A stretch of 64,000 nt of DNA from an uncultured Formosa sp. (GTDB lineage: Bacteria > Bacteroidota > Bacteroidia > Flavobacteriales > Flavobacteriaceae), in assembly GCF_947500765.1 (NCBI RefSeq), contig NZ_CANMTH010000003.1:372001-436000 (forward strand). Direction: 5' to 3'. The notes beneath the pieces are model-generated. The model ran no database searches. It saw only the letters and a program-made list of their open reading frames with translations, and had not been told where the DNA came from. Positions 42,148 to 51,560 of the stretch are shown piece by piece; position 1 is the first letter of the stretch; each line of letters begins with the position of its first letter. A program made the position numbers and the translations under genes.

Positions 42148-44072
42148 TAAATGAAATTCTTTAAATTAAATTTTAACTTAATAAGCTCTTGCACTTTAGA
42201 TACGGCTTTAAAGCAGCGTTTTAATTTCATTTTTTCTTCTTTAGATAATTCAGCTAAAGCAATGAAACGACCGCTATTATGATGACGAAGTCCGTGTTTG
42301 GTTCTAAATTTTAATAATGCTTTTGAAGCATAAGCACAAGAGAAAAATAACTCTTGATCTTCAGGCATTAATTCTGCTAATTTTTCAAAACGTTCAGCAG
42401 TATTATTTATGTTTATAATTTGATAGTGTATTGCTAATATTCTACCGGCATCTGTAACAGGCATTATAGCACGTTTTTTTAAATCGAAATGATCTTTATG
42501 TTCTCCATCTTGTTCTACTAAAAATTGTCTAAAGAATCCTAAAGGAGATGGATTTCTTAAAGAACACGCGGCTAATTTTGATTGGAAAATTAAATTGTCT
42601 TTTGTAATCTCTGTAACGTGATTTGTAAGCTGAGAGATAAGTGCTATATCTCCGTAAGTAATATCGAAATCAAAAAAGACTGAACATAAAAGAAGTTCAT
42701 CGTTTTCATTCTCTCTAGTCCAAGCAGAGAATTGATTTTCCCATTCATCAATACTTAAACAATATTTTGGGTTTTTTGCCATCATTTCGCTTGGGCAATA
42801 CTCAAAACCTATCGTTTTTAGGCGTTTATTTACTTTTTTTGCCAATGCTAAAAAGTAGGTTCTAACTTCTTCTAAATGATCGTCGTCTACATTTTCAAAA
42901 ACAATAGCATTGTCTTGATCGGTATGTAAAAGTTGTTCTTTTCTACCTTGACTACCTAAAGACATCCACGCAAATTTAACAGGAGGAGCTTGATCCATTT
43001 TCTCTACACAACGCTCTATAACACGTTTTATAGTGGCATCGTTTAATTCGAAAATAATATTGTTAATGTGTGTAAGCGGAATGTTTTGTTGAATATATCC
43101 TTCTAAAAGCATCATGATTTTTTCACGAATTCGTTTTAATTCTTTGGTAGAGTTAGAACGTTTTATGGCTTTCATTAATACTGAAGGATTTGTACCTTTC
43201 ATTACAATTATATCATGCTCTGAAAATACACCCAATATTTTTGAGTTTGGAGTACCATCTTTAGTCACCACAATCTGATTGATTTTGTGTTTCATCATGG
43301 TGATTTGAGCTTGCGCTATAGTGATATTCTTTTTATAGCACATTACAGGATGATTCATGATTTTTGAAACATCATCATTTATGGAATAATTTCCTGTTGC
43401 TACATGTAGTCTTAAATCTTTATCGGTAATAATACCAATAGGACATTCTTTTTCTTCAATAATTATTGAGCCTACATTATTTTCAGACATTAACTTCGCT
43501 GCATCCTTTATACTTGAAGCCCGCTTAGTTGTAATTACATTTTTTATTAGACGGACAGGTTGCATTTCGAACATATCCTTTGTAAAATCTAATTTCACAT
43601 CGTCTTCTAATAATTTTTTTTGAAATTCATTAGAAAATGGGTTTTCTGTATTAGAAGCGAAACTTTCGATTAAATATTGACGAACTTCTTTGTTGTTATC
43701 AATAAAAGGATTGAACATTTCTATAGGAATACAATACAAAATAGTTTCCTCTTCGGTTACAGAAGTTATGGCATAATTTTCTTTAGCAAATAACGGACGT
43801 AATCCAAACACATCGCCTTCATCAAACTGATCAATTGTTTCCAATTTTTCATTGATGTATTTCTTGAGTTTTACAGCACCTTTATAGATCATATAAAACT
43901 GATCGTGTAAAGGGTCGTTTATATTATATATTATATTTTCTTTGTCTAAGTATTTAATTTTAACTTCTTTAGATATATCTAAAAGTTGATCCTTATCAAG
44001 TAGATCGAAAGGAGGGAAGTTTTTTATAAAGTCGGCAACGCGTTCTGCAATTGTGTTCTTCATCATGTTCAT
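42147..44072 (-). CDS. cNMP-binding + CBS + DUF294 nucleotidyltransferase-like regulatory protein
   Basis: A 641-aa multidomain protein. Residues 15-130 are a cyclic-nucleotide-binding fold (IIYNINDPLHDQFYMIYKGAVKL). Residues 170-300 carry two CBS repeats (SIIIEEKECPIGIITDKDLR, LGVFSEHDIIV). Residues 320-460 are DUF294 with the GlnD-like nucleotidyltransferase motif SLGSQGRKEQLLHTDQDNA. The C-terminal DUF294_C helices follow. CBS domains sense adenosine nucleotides. It is translationally coupled to the exonuclease gene, likely tuning it. The start may be any of several close ATGs at 44063-44072. Confidence 0.87.
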   Translation of the reverse strand: MNMMKNTIAERVADFIKNFPPFDLLDKDQLLDISKEVKIKYLDKENIIYNINDPLHDQFYMIYKGAVKLKKYINEKLETIDQFDEGDVFGLRPLFAKENYAITSVTEEETILYCIPIEMFNPFIDNNKEVRQYLIESFASNTENPFSNEFQKKLLEDDVKLDFTKDMFEMQPVRLIKNVITTKRASSIKDAAKLMSENNVGSIIIEEKECPIGIITDKDLRLHVATGNYSINDDVSKIMNHPVMCYKKNITIAQAQITMMKHKINQIVVTKDGTPNSKILGVFSEHDIIVMKGTNPSVLMKAIKRSNSTKELKRIREKIMMLLEGYIQQNIPLTHINNIIFELNDATIKRVIERCVEKMDQAPPVKFAWMSLGSQGRKEQLLHTDQDNAIVFENVDDDHLEEVRTYFLALAKKVNKRLKTIGFEYCPSEMMAKNPKYCLSIDEWENQFSAWTRENENDELLLCSVFFDFDITYGDIALISQLTNHVTEITKDNLIFQSKLAACSLRNPSPLGFFRQFLVEQDGEHKDHFDLKKRAIMPVTDAGRILAIHYQIININNTAERFEKLAELMPEDQELFFSCAYASKALLKFRTKHGLRHHNSGRFIALAELSKEEKMKLKRCFKAVSKVQELIKLKFNLKNFI

Positions 44073-44105
44073 CTAATGAGATTTTGGGAAATAAAGATAG
44101 TACTA

Positions 44106-44774
44106 TTATTTAAAATATGATTTCTCTTGGTGGTTTTTTATTGCTTTTCTTGATAACCAAATTCCTAGTACAAGAGAAACAAAGGCACCAATCCATATCC
44201 CAGGTACAAAATCAATAAAAAGAAAGAAATCGTAACTTCCATGAAAGCATATTGCTAGTAATAAGCCTATTAAATTATACTTAACTCTATGCTTAGAAAA
44301 TTTAGCTTTGCCCATAAAATAGCCCATTAAAATGGCAAAAATAGCATGGGCAGGAACAGCTGTAAAAGCACGCGTTATCCCAGTTTGTAATCCACCTTCA
44401 AAGACATAAAATAAATTTTCTGTAGCAGCAAATCCCATAGACACCATTACGGCATACATAATACCATCAAAAGGTTCGTTAAAAGCATTATTGGGTTGAG
44501 CAAAATAACGTACAATAACATATTTACTAAATTCTTCTGTTACCCCAACTACCAAAAAGGCTTTAATAAATTGTTGTAAGACACTATAATCGTCTAAAAT
44601 TAGTGTGTAATCATAGAATATAGAGATTATAGTAGTAATAATTACACTTACAAAAGCACCAAGTAAAAAGTTGTAAAATAATAAGGTTTTTGGTTCTTTC
44701 TCATATTTATCTTTATTGTAAATATAAACGATTACAACAACAATAGGTGCGAGAGCCAAAAGAAGAAGATTCAT
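44106..44774 (-). CDS. PrsW-family intramembrane metalloprotease
   Basis: A 222-aa protein with about eight helices. Using the ATG at 44774 gives a clean first helix; a TTG 60 nt upstream is less likely. Catalytic motifs are VGVTEEFSKY (EE), MGFAATENLFYV, AVPAHAIFAILMG and CFHGSYDF (His). Family members cleave anti-sigma factors or other membrane substrates. It is first in a run with the cNMP/CBS/DUF294 protein, 33 nt downstream. Confidence 0.88.
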   Translation of the reverse strand: MNLLLLALAPIVVVIVYIYNKDKYEKEPKTLLFYNFLLGAFVSVIITTIISIFYDYTLILDDYSVLQQFIKAFLVVGVTEEFSKYVIVRYFAQPNNAFNEPFDGIMYAVMVSMGFAATENLFYVFEGGLQTGITRAFTAVPAHAIFAILMGYFMGKAKFSKHRVKYNLIGLLLAICFHGSYDFFLFIDFVPGIWIGAFVSLVLGIWLSRKAIKNHQEKSYFK

Positions 44775-45072
44775 GTTTTTTTTGGCAAGTATATTTAAAA
44801 AATAGTTGAGGATATAATTTTTGTCTATAAACAACTCGGTTAATACTGTAAATAAGTAAAAATATGAGTGTTTTTTGAAGTGTTTTTTATATTCGTATTT
44901 AACGTTTATGCATACGGACAGTTAGTATTTACTATCATTATATTTAGATTTTAAACTATACAATATTTTTATTGAGTTCTAGCTTCTTCAATAAGATATT
45001 AAACTGTTCAAGTATGATGCTAACAACTATAAAATAAATTGAAATCATCATTTTTACAAACAAAACTAAACA
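44775..45072. other. intergenic region, nothing recognisable
   Basis: About 298 bp of AT-rich DNA between the PrsW and Nudix genes, both on the minus strand. It should hold the promoter of the PrsW operon; I see no clear palindrome or structured RNA. Confidence 0.4.
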
Positions 45073-45621
45073 CTATATATTTTCTTGAATAGCCTCAAGT
45101 ACTTGTAAATAATATGCTTTATTAGAAGGCACAAAATAGTCGTTAGTTTCACTATTTGCTAAAAGGTCTTCAAATTCACTAATAGTAACTAATTGTATCG
45201 CTTCAACTTCTTCCTCTTGGGGTTTTAAGGTTTTTATATCCTGTTTCAATTCGGCAATATATGTATGATGGAATTCATTGTCTTTAATACCCGAATCATA
45301 ACTTTGAAAACAATTAAAAACACCAATTTTTTTTAAATCAGATTCGGTTAGTGTTAAACTAAGTTCTTCTTGAGTTTCACGTAAGGCTGCTGTTTCAATA
45401 GTTTCATCTGCATCTACATGTCCAGCTACCGAGATATCCCACATTCCTGGACAAATCGCTTTTTTATAACTGCGTTGCGCTAATAAAATTTCTCCTTTCG
45501 CTGTGTATAACCAAATATGTGCTGTATTATGTAAATAACCTTTGGTATGAATTTCAGACTTTAAAGCTGTTTTTCCTGTTGGTTTATAATCTCTGGATAC
45601 AATGTCTATGATTTCGTCCAT
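45073..45621 (-). CDS. Nudix hydrolase (IPP isomerase-like)
   Basis: A 182-aa Nudix protein. The Nudix box GHVDADETIETAALRETQEEL fits GX5EX7REUXEE. The N-terminal YLHNTAHIWLYTAKGEILL and later GIKDNEFHHTYIAEL resemble isopentenyl-diphosphate isomerase-like Nudix proteins of the YfcD group. The latter often hydrolyse nucleotide or isoprenoid diphosphates; the substrate cannot be set here. A hairpin (45631-45657) upstream belongs to the previous gene. Confidence 0.88.
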   Translation of the reverse strand: MDEIIDIVSRDYKPTGKTALKSEIHTKGYLHNTAHIWLYTAKGEILLAQRSYKKAICPGMWDISVAGHVDADETIETAALRETQEELSLTLTESDLKKIGVFNCFQSYDSGIKDNEFHHTYIAELKQDIKTLKPQEEEVEAIQLVTISEFEDLLANSETNDYFVPSNKAYYLQVLEAIQENI

Positions 45622-45630
45622 AATTTAAAG

Positions 45631-45657
45631 AAAAAAGCCTCAGAATACTCTGAGGCT
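45631..45657 (-). terminator. intrinsic terminator
   Basis: AGCCTCAGA pairs with TCTGAGGCT over a 4-nt loop; the minus-strand RNA continues into a T run. It ends the M42 peptidase transcript. Confidence 0.85.
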
Positions 45658-45668
45658 GAATTAATTTT

Positions 45669-46757
45669 TTATTTAAAATAACTAAATGTTTCACCTTCTT
45701 CAATATTTAAAAGTGATTCATAAATTAATTTTATTACATGTTCTACATCTTCGCGGTGTACCATTTCTACCGTAGTATGCATATAACGAAGCGGTAAAGA
45801 GATTAGGGCAGAAGCAACACCACCATTGCTATAGGCAAAAGCGTCTGTATCTGTTCCTGTTGCTCTAGACAAAGCTGAACGCTGAAAAGGAATTTTATTT
45901 TTCTCTGCAGTATCTGTAATTAAGTCTCTTAATTTTTGTTGTACAGCTGGTGCGTAAGCGATAACAGGACCTAAACCTAGTTCTAAATGACCTTCTTTTT
46001 TTCTATCAATCATTGGTGTGGTGGTATCATGGGTTACATCGGTAACAATAGCCACATTAGGTTTTATTGTTTGTGTAATCATTTCGGCACCACGAAGTCC
46101 AATTTCCTCCTGTACAGAATTTGTAATGTATAAACCAAAAGGTAGCGTTTTCTTATTTTCTTTTAATAAACGTGCAACTTCAGCAATCATAAACCCGCCC
46201 ATTCTGTTATCTAATGCACGACATACAAATTTGTCTCCGTTTAAAATATGAAATTCGTCTGGATATGTAATGACACAGCCCACATGAACCCCCATTTTTT
46301 TTACTTCTTCTTTATCTTTTGCTCCAACATCTATTGTAATGTTATCTGGCTTAGGCGTTTCTTCTTTAGATTTATCTCTAGTATGAATTGCAGGCCAACC
46401 AAATACACCTTTTACGATACCATTTTTAGTATGAATATTTACCAATTTACTTGGTGCTATTTGGTGATCGCTACCACCATTTCTTACCACATAAATTAAT
46501 CCGTTATCAGAAATGTAATTTACATACCAAGAAATTTCATCGGCATGTCCTTCAATAACAACCTTATAAGGTGCATCTGGATTTATAACACCAACAGCTG
46601 TTCCATAAGTATCCGTAATAAATTCGTCTACATAAGGTTTTAAATAATCCATCCATAGCTTTTGCCCAGTCCATTCGTATCCTGTAGGGGCTGCATTATT
46701 TAAATATGTTTCTAAAAAGTCTAACGATTTTTTATTTAATATACTCTTCTTTGCCAT
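45669..46757 (-). CDS. M42 family aminopeptidase
   Basis: A 362-aa tetrahedral aminopeptidase of the M42 family. Metal and catalytic residues are visible in VIEGHADEISWYV (His, Asp), CRALDNRMGG (bridging Asp), SVQEEIGLRGAEM (Glu, Glu), DVTHDTT and RYMHTTVEMVHREDVE (His). These enzymes use two divalent metals to remove N-terminal residues from short peptides. It is monocistronic, ends at a strong terminator and diverges from the DUF4294 gene. Confidence 0.92.
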   Translation of the reverse strand: MAKKSILNKKSLDFLETYLNNAAPTGYEWTGQKLWMDYLKPYVDEFITDTYGTAVGVINPDAPYKVVIEGHADEISWYVNYISDNGLIYVVRNGGSDHQIAPSKLVNIHTKNGIVKGVFGWPAIHTRDKSKEETPKPDNITIDVGAKDKEEVKKMGVHVGCVITYPDEFHILNGDKFVCRALDNRMGGFMIAEVARLLKENKKTLPFGLYITNSVQEEIGLRGAEMITQTIKPNVAIVTDVTHDTTTPMIDRKKEGHLELGLGPVIAYAPAVQQKLRDLITDTAEKNKIPFQRSALSRATGTDTDAFAYSNGGVASALISLPLRYMHTTVEMVHREDVEHVIKLIYESLLNIEEGETFSYFK

Positions 46758-46859
46758 TTGTAATTGTTTTGCATAAAAATAATAATATTAATGCGATTTT
46801 AATGTTATAAGCGAGGTAAATTATTAATTTTGGAATAGTTTTTTTTGCTTCAATATTTT

Positions 46860-47543
46860 ATGAAAATAGTATTATATATTTTACTCTTTAGTCCATTTTT
46901 TGTTTGGTCTCAAATTAATGAGATTGAACAGGATAGTCTTCAAAATATTTATATTAAAGTTGAAGGCGATTCTATTTTTAAAAATAGTATTAATTTAGAT
47001 GAAGTCTTTCTTCTTAATAAAATTGAATTTACAGATAGAAAAGAACATATTCAGTATATTATTTTACGCAGAAAAACGATGAAGGTTTACCCATATGCTA
47101 AAATGGCTTCTGAACGTTTACAAGAATTGAAACTACGATTAGATAAATTAGATCGTAACAGTGATAAAAAAAGATATACAAAACAAGTTCAACATTATTT
47201 AGAAGATGAATTTACTGCTGAACTTAAAAAACTAACACGTACTGAGGGGCAGATCTTAGTAAAACTTATTCATAGACAAACAGGAATTACAACTTTCGAT
47301 TTAATAAAAAACTTACGTAGCGGATGGCGTGCCTTTTGGTTTAATAACACCGCCAGATTATTTGATATTTCTCTAAAAGAAGAATTCGATCCGATTGCAT
47401 CTAAAGAAGATTATTTTATTGAAGATATTTTGCAACGTTGTTTTCTTAATAATAGATTAGAGCGTCAAAACTCTGTATTAGATTTCGATTTTTATGAAGC
47501 AGAGCACAAATGGTCTGGACGTTTAAAGCATATTAAAAAATGA
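46860..47543 (+). CDS. DUF4294 domain-containing exported protein
   Basis: A 227-aa precursor from the ATG at 46860 (signal peptide to about residue 18, FFVWSQ); a TTG five codons earlier is unlikely. Residues 50-205 make up DUF4294, with the conserved YIILRRKTMKVYPYAKMASERL and TGITTFDLIKNLRSGWRAFWFN. Found widely in Bacteroidota with unknown role. It is followed by a hemolysin III gene that overlaps it (ATGA). Confidence 0.85.
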   Translation: MKIVLYILLFSPFFVWSQINEIEQDSLQNIYIKVEGDSIFKNSINLDEVFLLNKIEFTDRKEHIQYIILRRKTMKVYPYAKMASERLQELKLRLDKLDRNSDKKRYTKQVQHYLEDEFTAELKKLTRTEGQILVKLIHRQTGITTFDLIKNLRSGWRAFWFNNTARLFDISLKEEFDPIASKEDYFIEDILQRCFLNNRLERQNSVLDFDFYEAEHKWSGRLKHIKK

Positions 47544-48166
47544 AAATACAATCGCCTTTAGAAGAACGACTAAATACGATTACTCATGCTTTTGGAGCGT
47601 TACTGGGCATTATAGGTTTAGGATTTCTTTTATATTATAACGAGCAAAAAACAGCTTGGACCATATTTAGTGTTGTGATTTATGGAATATCCATTATTGT
47701 ATTGTTTTCGGCTTCAGCGTTATACCATTCGGTAACTAAAGATACACACAAGCATTATTTGCGTATTTTAGACCATATAAGCATTTATTTATTAATAGCA
47801 GGCACCTATTCTCCGGTCCTTTTAATTACATTAAAGGATAGTTTAGGTTGGAATTTATTCTGGACAGTATGGGGAATAGCAGCATTCGGATTTATATTAA
47901 AACTATTTTTTACCGGAAAATTCGAATTATTTTCAACCTTACTATATCTAATAATGGGGTGGCTTATTGTTTTCGACTTTAGTAATTTAGTCCAAAACAT
48001 TGGTAGTCAAGGGGTGTCTCTTCTTATTGCAGGTGGCGTATTTTATACGGTAGGAATTGTGTTTTTCATAGTTAACAAAATTCCATATAATCATGTAATC
48101 TGGCACTTATTTGTTTTAGCAGGAGCCATATGTCATTTTTTTATGATCTTTCTATATGTAATATAA
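47540..48166 (+). CDS. hemolysin III / PAQR family membrane protein
   Basis: A 208-aa, seven-helix protein. LEERLNTITHAFGALLGI (helix 1), SASALYHSVTKDTHKHYLRILDHISIYLLIAGTY and HVIWHLFVLAGAICHFFMIF hold the conserved Ser-His-Asp and His-His sites of the CREST/PAQR superfamily, which probably bind zinc. Role uncertain; hydrolase activity on lipids is inferred for the family. It overlaps the preceding gene by 4 nt (ATGA), so translation is coupled. Confidence 0.9.
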   Translation: MKIQSPLEERLNTITHAFGALLGIIGLGFLLYYNEQKTAWTIFSVVIYGISIIVLFSASALYHSVTKDTHKHYLRILDHISIYLLIAGTYSPVLLITLKDSLGWNLFWTVWGIAAFGFILKLFFTGKFELFSTLLYLIMGWLIVFDFSNLVQNIGSQGVSLLIAGGVFYTVGIVFFIVNKIPYNHVIWHLFVLAGAICHFFMIFLYVI

Positions 48167-48173
48167 AGTAGGT

Positions 48174-48602
48174 TTAATCTTTTAAAATATCTTCATAATC
48201 CTCGAAAAAGGATTCAAATTTAGACATCTTATCATTAAAGAATTCCATAACATCTTGCCATGTATTTTTATTATGTATAGATACTTTTTGATCTAGAGGA
48301 ACATAAATTCTGGAGATTTCTTTTTCGTTATCTAGTAAAAACTCTTCCTCAAAAAGCGCATCAGGTAAATAATCTTCTTTTAAAATAGACTTTAAAGATT
48401 CTAATTTTTCCCAATGTTTAATTCTGTTTTCAAGATCTTCTTCAACATCTAGGGTTACAAATGCACTTTTAGTATCAAAAAAAAACTTAAAGCTAAAGCC
48501 TTTAATTTTAGTATTGTATAAAATCCATTTTCTAGGAAATGATTTCCCGAAACTGGTCCAAAATAATTCTCTTAATTGTCTTGATTCTTCTTTACTAAAC
48601 AT
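48174..48602 (-). CDS. DUF4268 domain-containing protein
   Basis: A 142-aa soluble protein. The entire length is DUF4268: RQLRELFWTSFGKSFPRKWILYNT at the N-terminus, KIKGFSFKFFFDTKSAFVTLDVEE in the centre, and an acidic C-terminus. The domain is PD-(D/E)XK-like and occurs in putative nucleases or stress proteins, but no catalytic acid-lysine triad is obvious. It follows the ZIP transporter on the same strand by 3 nt. Function unknown. Confidence 0.75.
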   Translation of the reverse strand: MFSKEESRQLRELFWTSFGKSFPRKWILYNTKIKGFSFKFFFDTKSAFVTLDVEEDLENRIKHWEKLESLKSILKEDYLPDALFEEEFLLDNEKEISRIYVPLDQKVSIHNKNTWQDVMEFFNDKMSKFESFFEDYEDILKD

Positions 48603-48605
48603 AAT

Positions 48606-49280
48606 TTATACGGCGTAAGCGATTGCAACTCCTGCGAAAATAGAAATTAATTTTGTTAAATTAAATTTATGATCTTCGTTGCTTTCAAACAAAATAGTTG
48701 TAGAAATATGGAAAAAGATCCCGATTACAATGGCATTTATAAAGGGAATATAACTTTCTACTAAAGTTAAATGATTTGATATAAAAGTCCCCAGAGGTGT
48801 CATAATCATAAATATAGTAAGGAATACAGCAGACTGTTTTTTACTATAATGCGATTGAATTAAAAACGTAGTTATTAAAGCTGCAATTGGAATTTTATGA
48901 ATTAAAACCCCGTAAACCATATCGTTATGTTGATGTATTGGAAAGCCTTCTAAAAAACTATGAATACATAAACTAATAAATAATAACCATGGAAAAGTTG
49001 TGTCGTTTTTATGAACATGCATATGGCCATGTTCTGCACCTTTAGAAAAGAATTCAAGTACAATTTGTAATAGAATTCCAAACATGATAAATAATCCCGT
49101 TTGTTTAGATTCTAAGTGATGATAAACTTCTGGCAATAACTCAAATAAAGTTAACGCCAACAAAAAAGCACCACTAAACGACAATAATAATTTAGTATTT
49201 AATGCAGGTTTAGTCTTGCTTATAACGGCAAGAATAACCCCCAAAATAACGGCAATAATAGGAAGTAAATATGAATTCAT
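48606..49280 (-). CDS. ZIP family divalent-metal transporter
   Basis: A 224-aa, eight-helix ZIP permease. The metal-binding helices contain HSFLEGFPIHQHND (helix IV) and LIHKIPIAALITTFL (helix V); a His-rich loop (EHGHMHVHKND) follows helix III. Imports zinc, iron or other divalent metals. It is translationally coupled to the upstream methyltransferase (1-nt overlap) and followed closely by DUF4268. Confidence 0.9.
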   Translation of the reverse strand: MNSYLLPIIAVILGVILAVISKTKPALNTKLLLSFSGAFLLALTLFELLPEVYHHLESKQTGLFIMFGILLQIVLEFFSKGAEHGHMHVHKNDTTFPWLLFISLCIHSFLEGFPIHQHNDMVYGVLIHKIPIAALITTFLIQSHYSKKQSAVFLTIFMIMTPLGTFISNHLTLVESYIPFINAIVIGIFFHISTTILFESNEDHKFNLTKLISIFAGVAIAYAV

Positions 49281-50011
49281 TATTTAAAAAGCATAACTAA
49301 TCTTTCAGATGTGTTTACATCAAATTTTTGTAATTTATAATTACCAAACACCTCAATTAAATGGGCATCGGCAGCTTCAAAAAGGGCTTCAAAATCTTTT
49401 AATGTTAAAGCTCTTACACGTTCTTGGTAGTTGTAATCTTTACCTTCAAAATTAAAAGAAATATCTTTAATAATATGTCCATTTTCAACATAGCGTTTTA
49501 AATAGAATGTTATATCGTCTACAACTTTAGTTTCTTCTGGTACCAAATTAGCAATTACATAATCTGGATTCATAAAATCGATTACACCAATACCATAGTC
49601 GTTTAAATCACTCTTAATGGCTTTAATGGTTTTTAAATTATCTTCATCTTCATCAAAATAACCAAAACTAGTAAAGAGGTTAAAAACCGCATCGAACGTT
49701 TCTTTAAACGTTGTGCGCATATCGTGAACTTCAAATTGAAGCGTTTCATTTTCAAATTGTTTAGCGTAATCTATACTGTTTTCAGATAAATCTGCACCAA
49801 CAACATGATATCCTAAAGAATTTAAATAAATAGAATGCCTTCCTTTTCCACACGCTAAGTCTAAAATTTTACCATCTTCAGCAATATTTAAGTAGTTTGT
49901 TAAGGTGTCCATGAATAACTGCGCTTCACGGTCGTCTCTATTTTTGTATAATATGTGGTAAAAAGGGGTGTCAAACCACGATACATACCAGGTTGTGTTA
50001 TCTTTTATCAT
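49280..50011 (-). CDS. class I SAM-dependent methyltransferase
   Basis: A 243-aa Rossmann-fold methyltransferase. Motif I is ILDLACGKGRHS (about residues 48-59), with VVGADLSENSIDYAK next, and FDAVFNLFTSFGYFDED is motif IV. It is likely a small-molecule or biosynthetic methyltransferase. Substrate unknown. Its stop overlaps the ZIP transporter start (TAATG). Confidence 0.88.
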   Translation of the reverse strand: MIKDNTTWYVSWFDTPFYHILYKNRDDREAQLFMDTLTNYLNIAEDGKILDLACGKGRHSIYLNSLGYHVVGADLSENSIDYAKQFENETLQFEVHDMRTTFKETFDAVFNLFTSFGYFDEDEDNLKTIKAIKSDLNDYGIGVIDFMNPDYVIANLVPEETKVVDDITFYLKRYVENGHIIKDISFNFEGKDYNYQERVRALTLKDFEALFEAADAHLIEVFGNYKLQKFDVNTSERLVMLFK

Positions 50012-50069
50012 TTCTAAACTATGTAGGGTGCAAAAATACTGTATTTTTGTCTTCTATTTAAAGTAAATA

Positions 50070-51227
50070 ATGGAGAATAATTTTAAAATGGTTGCCAAAA
50101 CCTTATTTGGCTTTGAAGAATTATTAGCAAAAGAATTAACTCAGTTAGGTGCACTAGACGTTGAAGTAGGTGTAAGAAACGTAAGTTTTGTTGGCGATAA
50201 GGGCTTTATGTATAAAGCTAACTTAGGGTTAAGAACGGCTATTAAAATATTAAAACCAATACGAACTTTTCGGGTGGTTACAGAACAAGACATTTACGAC
50301 AATGTCTATAAAATGCAGTGGGAGAATTATTTAAAACCTACAGGAACTCTAGCAATTGATGCTACGGTTAATTCTGAAGTGTTTACGCATTCCTTATATA
50401 TTGCACAGAAAACTAAAGATGCAATTGTAGATAAATTTAGAAATACAACAGGTGTAAGACCTAATGTAGATTTAAAATTCCCTGATTTAAAAGTTAATAT
50501 CCACATCGATAGAGAAAAGTGTACTATTTCTTTAGACAGTTCTGGAGATTCTTTACATAAACGTGGCTATAAAACAGCGACAAACATTGCACCAATAAAC
50601 GAAGTTTTAGCAGCAGGTTTAATTATGCATTCTGGTTGGGATGGACAAAGTGATTTTATGGATCCAATGTGTGGTTCTGGAACTATTTTAGTTGAAGCCG
50701 CTATGATTGCTTGTAATATACCGCCAAACTTAATGCGTAAAGAATTTGCGTTTGAACGTTGGGAAGATTGGGACGTCGAGTTGTTTGAAAAAATTGAAAC
50801 TTCGCTTTTATCTAAAACACGTGATTTTCATCATAAAATTATGGGTTACGATAAGTCTCCATCTGCGGTAACTAAAGCCATAGAAAATGTAAAAAACGCC
50901 CATTTAGAAGAATTTATTTCGGTTAAACATGAAGATTTCTTTAAAACTCGAAAAGGAGGAAGTGAGAAATTGCATATGTTATTTAATCCGCCTTATGGTG
51001 AGCGATTAAATATTGAAATGGAAGATTTTTATAAAAGCATAGGGGACACGTTAAAGCAAAACTATCCAGGAACAGATGCTTGGTTAATTACATCTAACTT
51101 AGAAGCTTTAAAATGTGTTGGATTGAGACCATCAAGAAAAATAAAACTTTTTAATGCCAAATTAGAATCACGTTTTGTAAAATATGTGATGTATGAAGGT
51201 AGTAAAAAAGCAAAAAAGCAAGTGTAA
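50070..51227 (+). CDS. THUMP-domain class I rRNA/tRNA methyltransferase (RlmL/TrmN-like)
   Basis: A 385-aa RNA methyltransferase. An N-terminal ferredoxin-like plus THUMP domain (about 1-155) binds RNA; GTLAIDATVNSEVFTHSLYIAQKTKDAI is the THUMP-like region. The catalytic domain has MDPMCGSGTILVEAAMIA and FNPPYGERL (NPPY), so it methylates an exocyclic amino group of guanine or adenine. It resembles RlmL/TrmN; tRNA versus 23S target is not settled by the sequence. Its stop codon lies in the stem of its terminator. Confidence 0.87.
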   Translation: MENNFKMVAKTLFGFEELLAKELTQLGALDVEVGVRNVSFVGDKGFMYKANLGLRTAIKILKPIRTFRVVTEQDIYDNVYKMQWENYLKPTGTLAIDATVNSEVFTHSLYIAQKTKDAIVDKFRNTTGVRPNVDLKFPDLKVNIHIDREKCTISLDSSGDSLHKRGYKTATNIAPINEVLAAGLIMHSGWDGQSDFMDPMCGSGTILVEAAMIACNIPPNLMRKEFAFERWEDWDVELFEKIETSLLSKTRDFHHKIMGYDKSPSAVTKAIENVKNAHLEEFISVKHEDFFKTRKGGSEKLHMLFNPPYGERLNIEMEDFYKSIGDTLKQNYPGTDAWLITSNLEALKCVGLRPSRKIKLFNAKLESRFVKYVMYEGSKKAKKQV

Positions 51228-51243
51228 ACACTTGCTTTTTTTT
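51212..51243 (+). terminator. terminator overlapping the methyltransferase stop codon
   Basis: AAAAAAGCAAGTGT (51212-51225) pairs with ACACTTGCTTTTTT (51228-51241). The TAA at 51225-51227 is at the apex, an economical arrangement. Confidence 0.88.
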
Positions 51244-51263
51244 AATTTCGATTCTATAATTGT

Positions 51264-51487
51264 TTAAATATAATATTTTTTAAACGCTGTACATTTCATT
51301 TTTTGTCTACCTACAGAGACATCAGCCATTAAACCGCCTTTTGTCTTTGTGAATATGGCAATACCTTCAGAATATGTAGCAGATTTACTCACATCTTTTA
51401 TTCTCGCTTTATCTCTTTCTGGTGTACTTATAAGATTTAGTAATCTTGAATTTATACGATTGATAACTTTATTATAATAAAGTAAAA
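51264..51487 (-). pseudogene. C-terminal remnant of a lipid-binding SYLF (YSC84) domain protein
   Basis: An open stretch of about 75 codons has no start codon until deep inside and begins right after a TAG. Its end reads EGIAIFTKTKGGLMADVSVG then RQKM and a short tail, which closely resembles the C-terminal FTKTKGGLMADASVGGQKF of Flavobacteriaceae SYLF-domain proteins. The first 120 or so residues of the normal protein (signal peptide and SYLF core) are missing, and the upstream part is scrambled. A strong terminator hairpin (51484-51533) lies at its 5' edge, so it is probably not expressed. Confidence 0.65.
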
Positions 51488-51533
51488 AGACTAACCCCTA
51501 ATGTTATACGTTTAGCAGGACATTAGGGGTTAG
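51484..51533 (-). terminator. terminator of the DUF6452-DUF6048 operon
   Basis: A 14-bp perfect stem, CTAACCCCTAATGT (51491-51504) with ACATTAGGGGTTAG (51520-51533), followed on the minus strand by a T-rich tract. Confidence 0.85.
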
Positions 51534-51560
51534 AAAAGAGATTAAAATTAAATATTTTTA

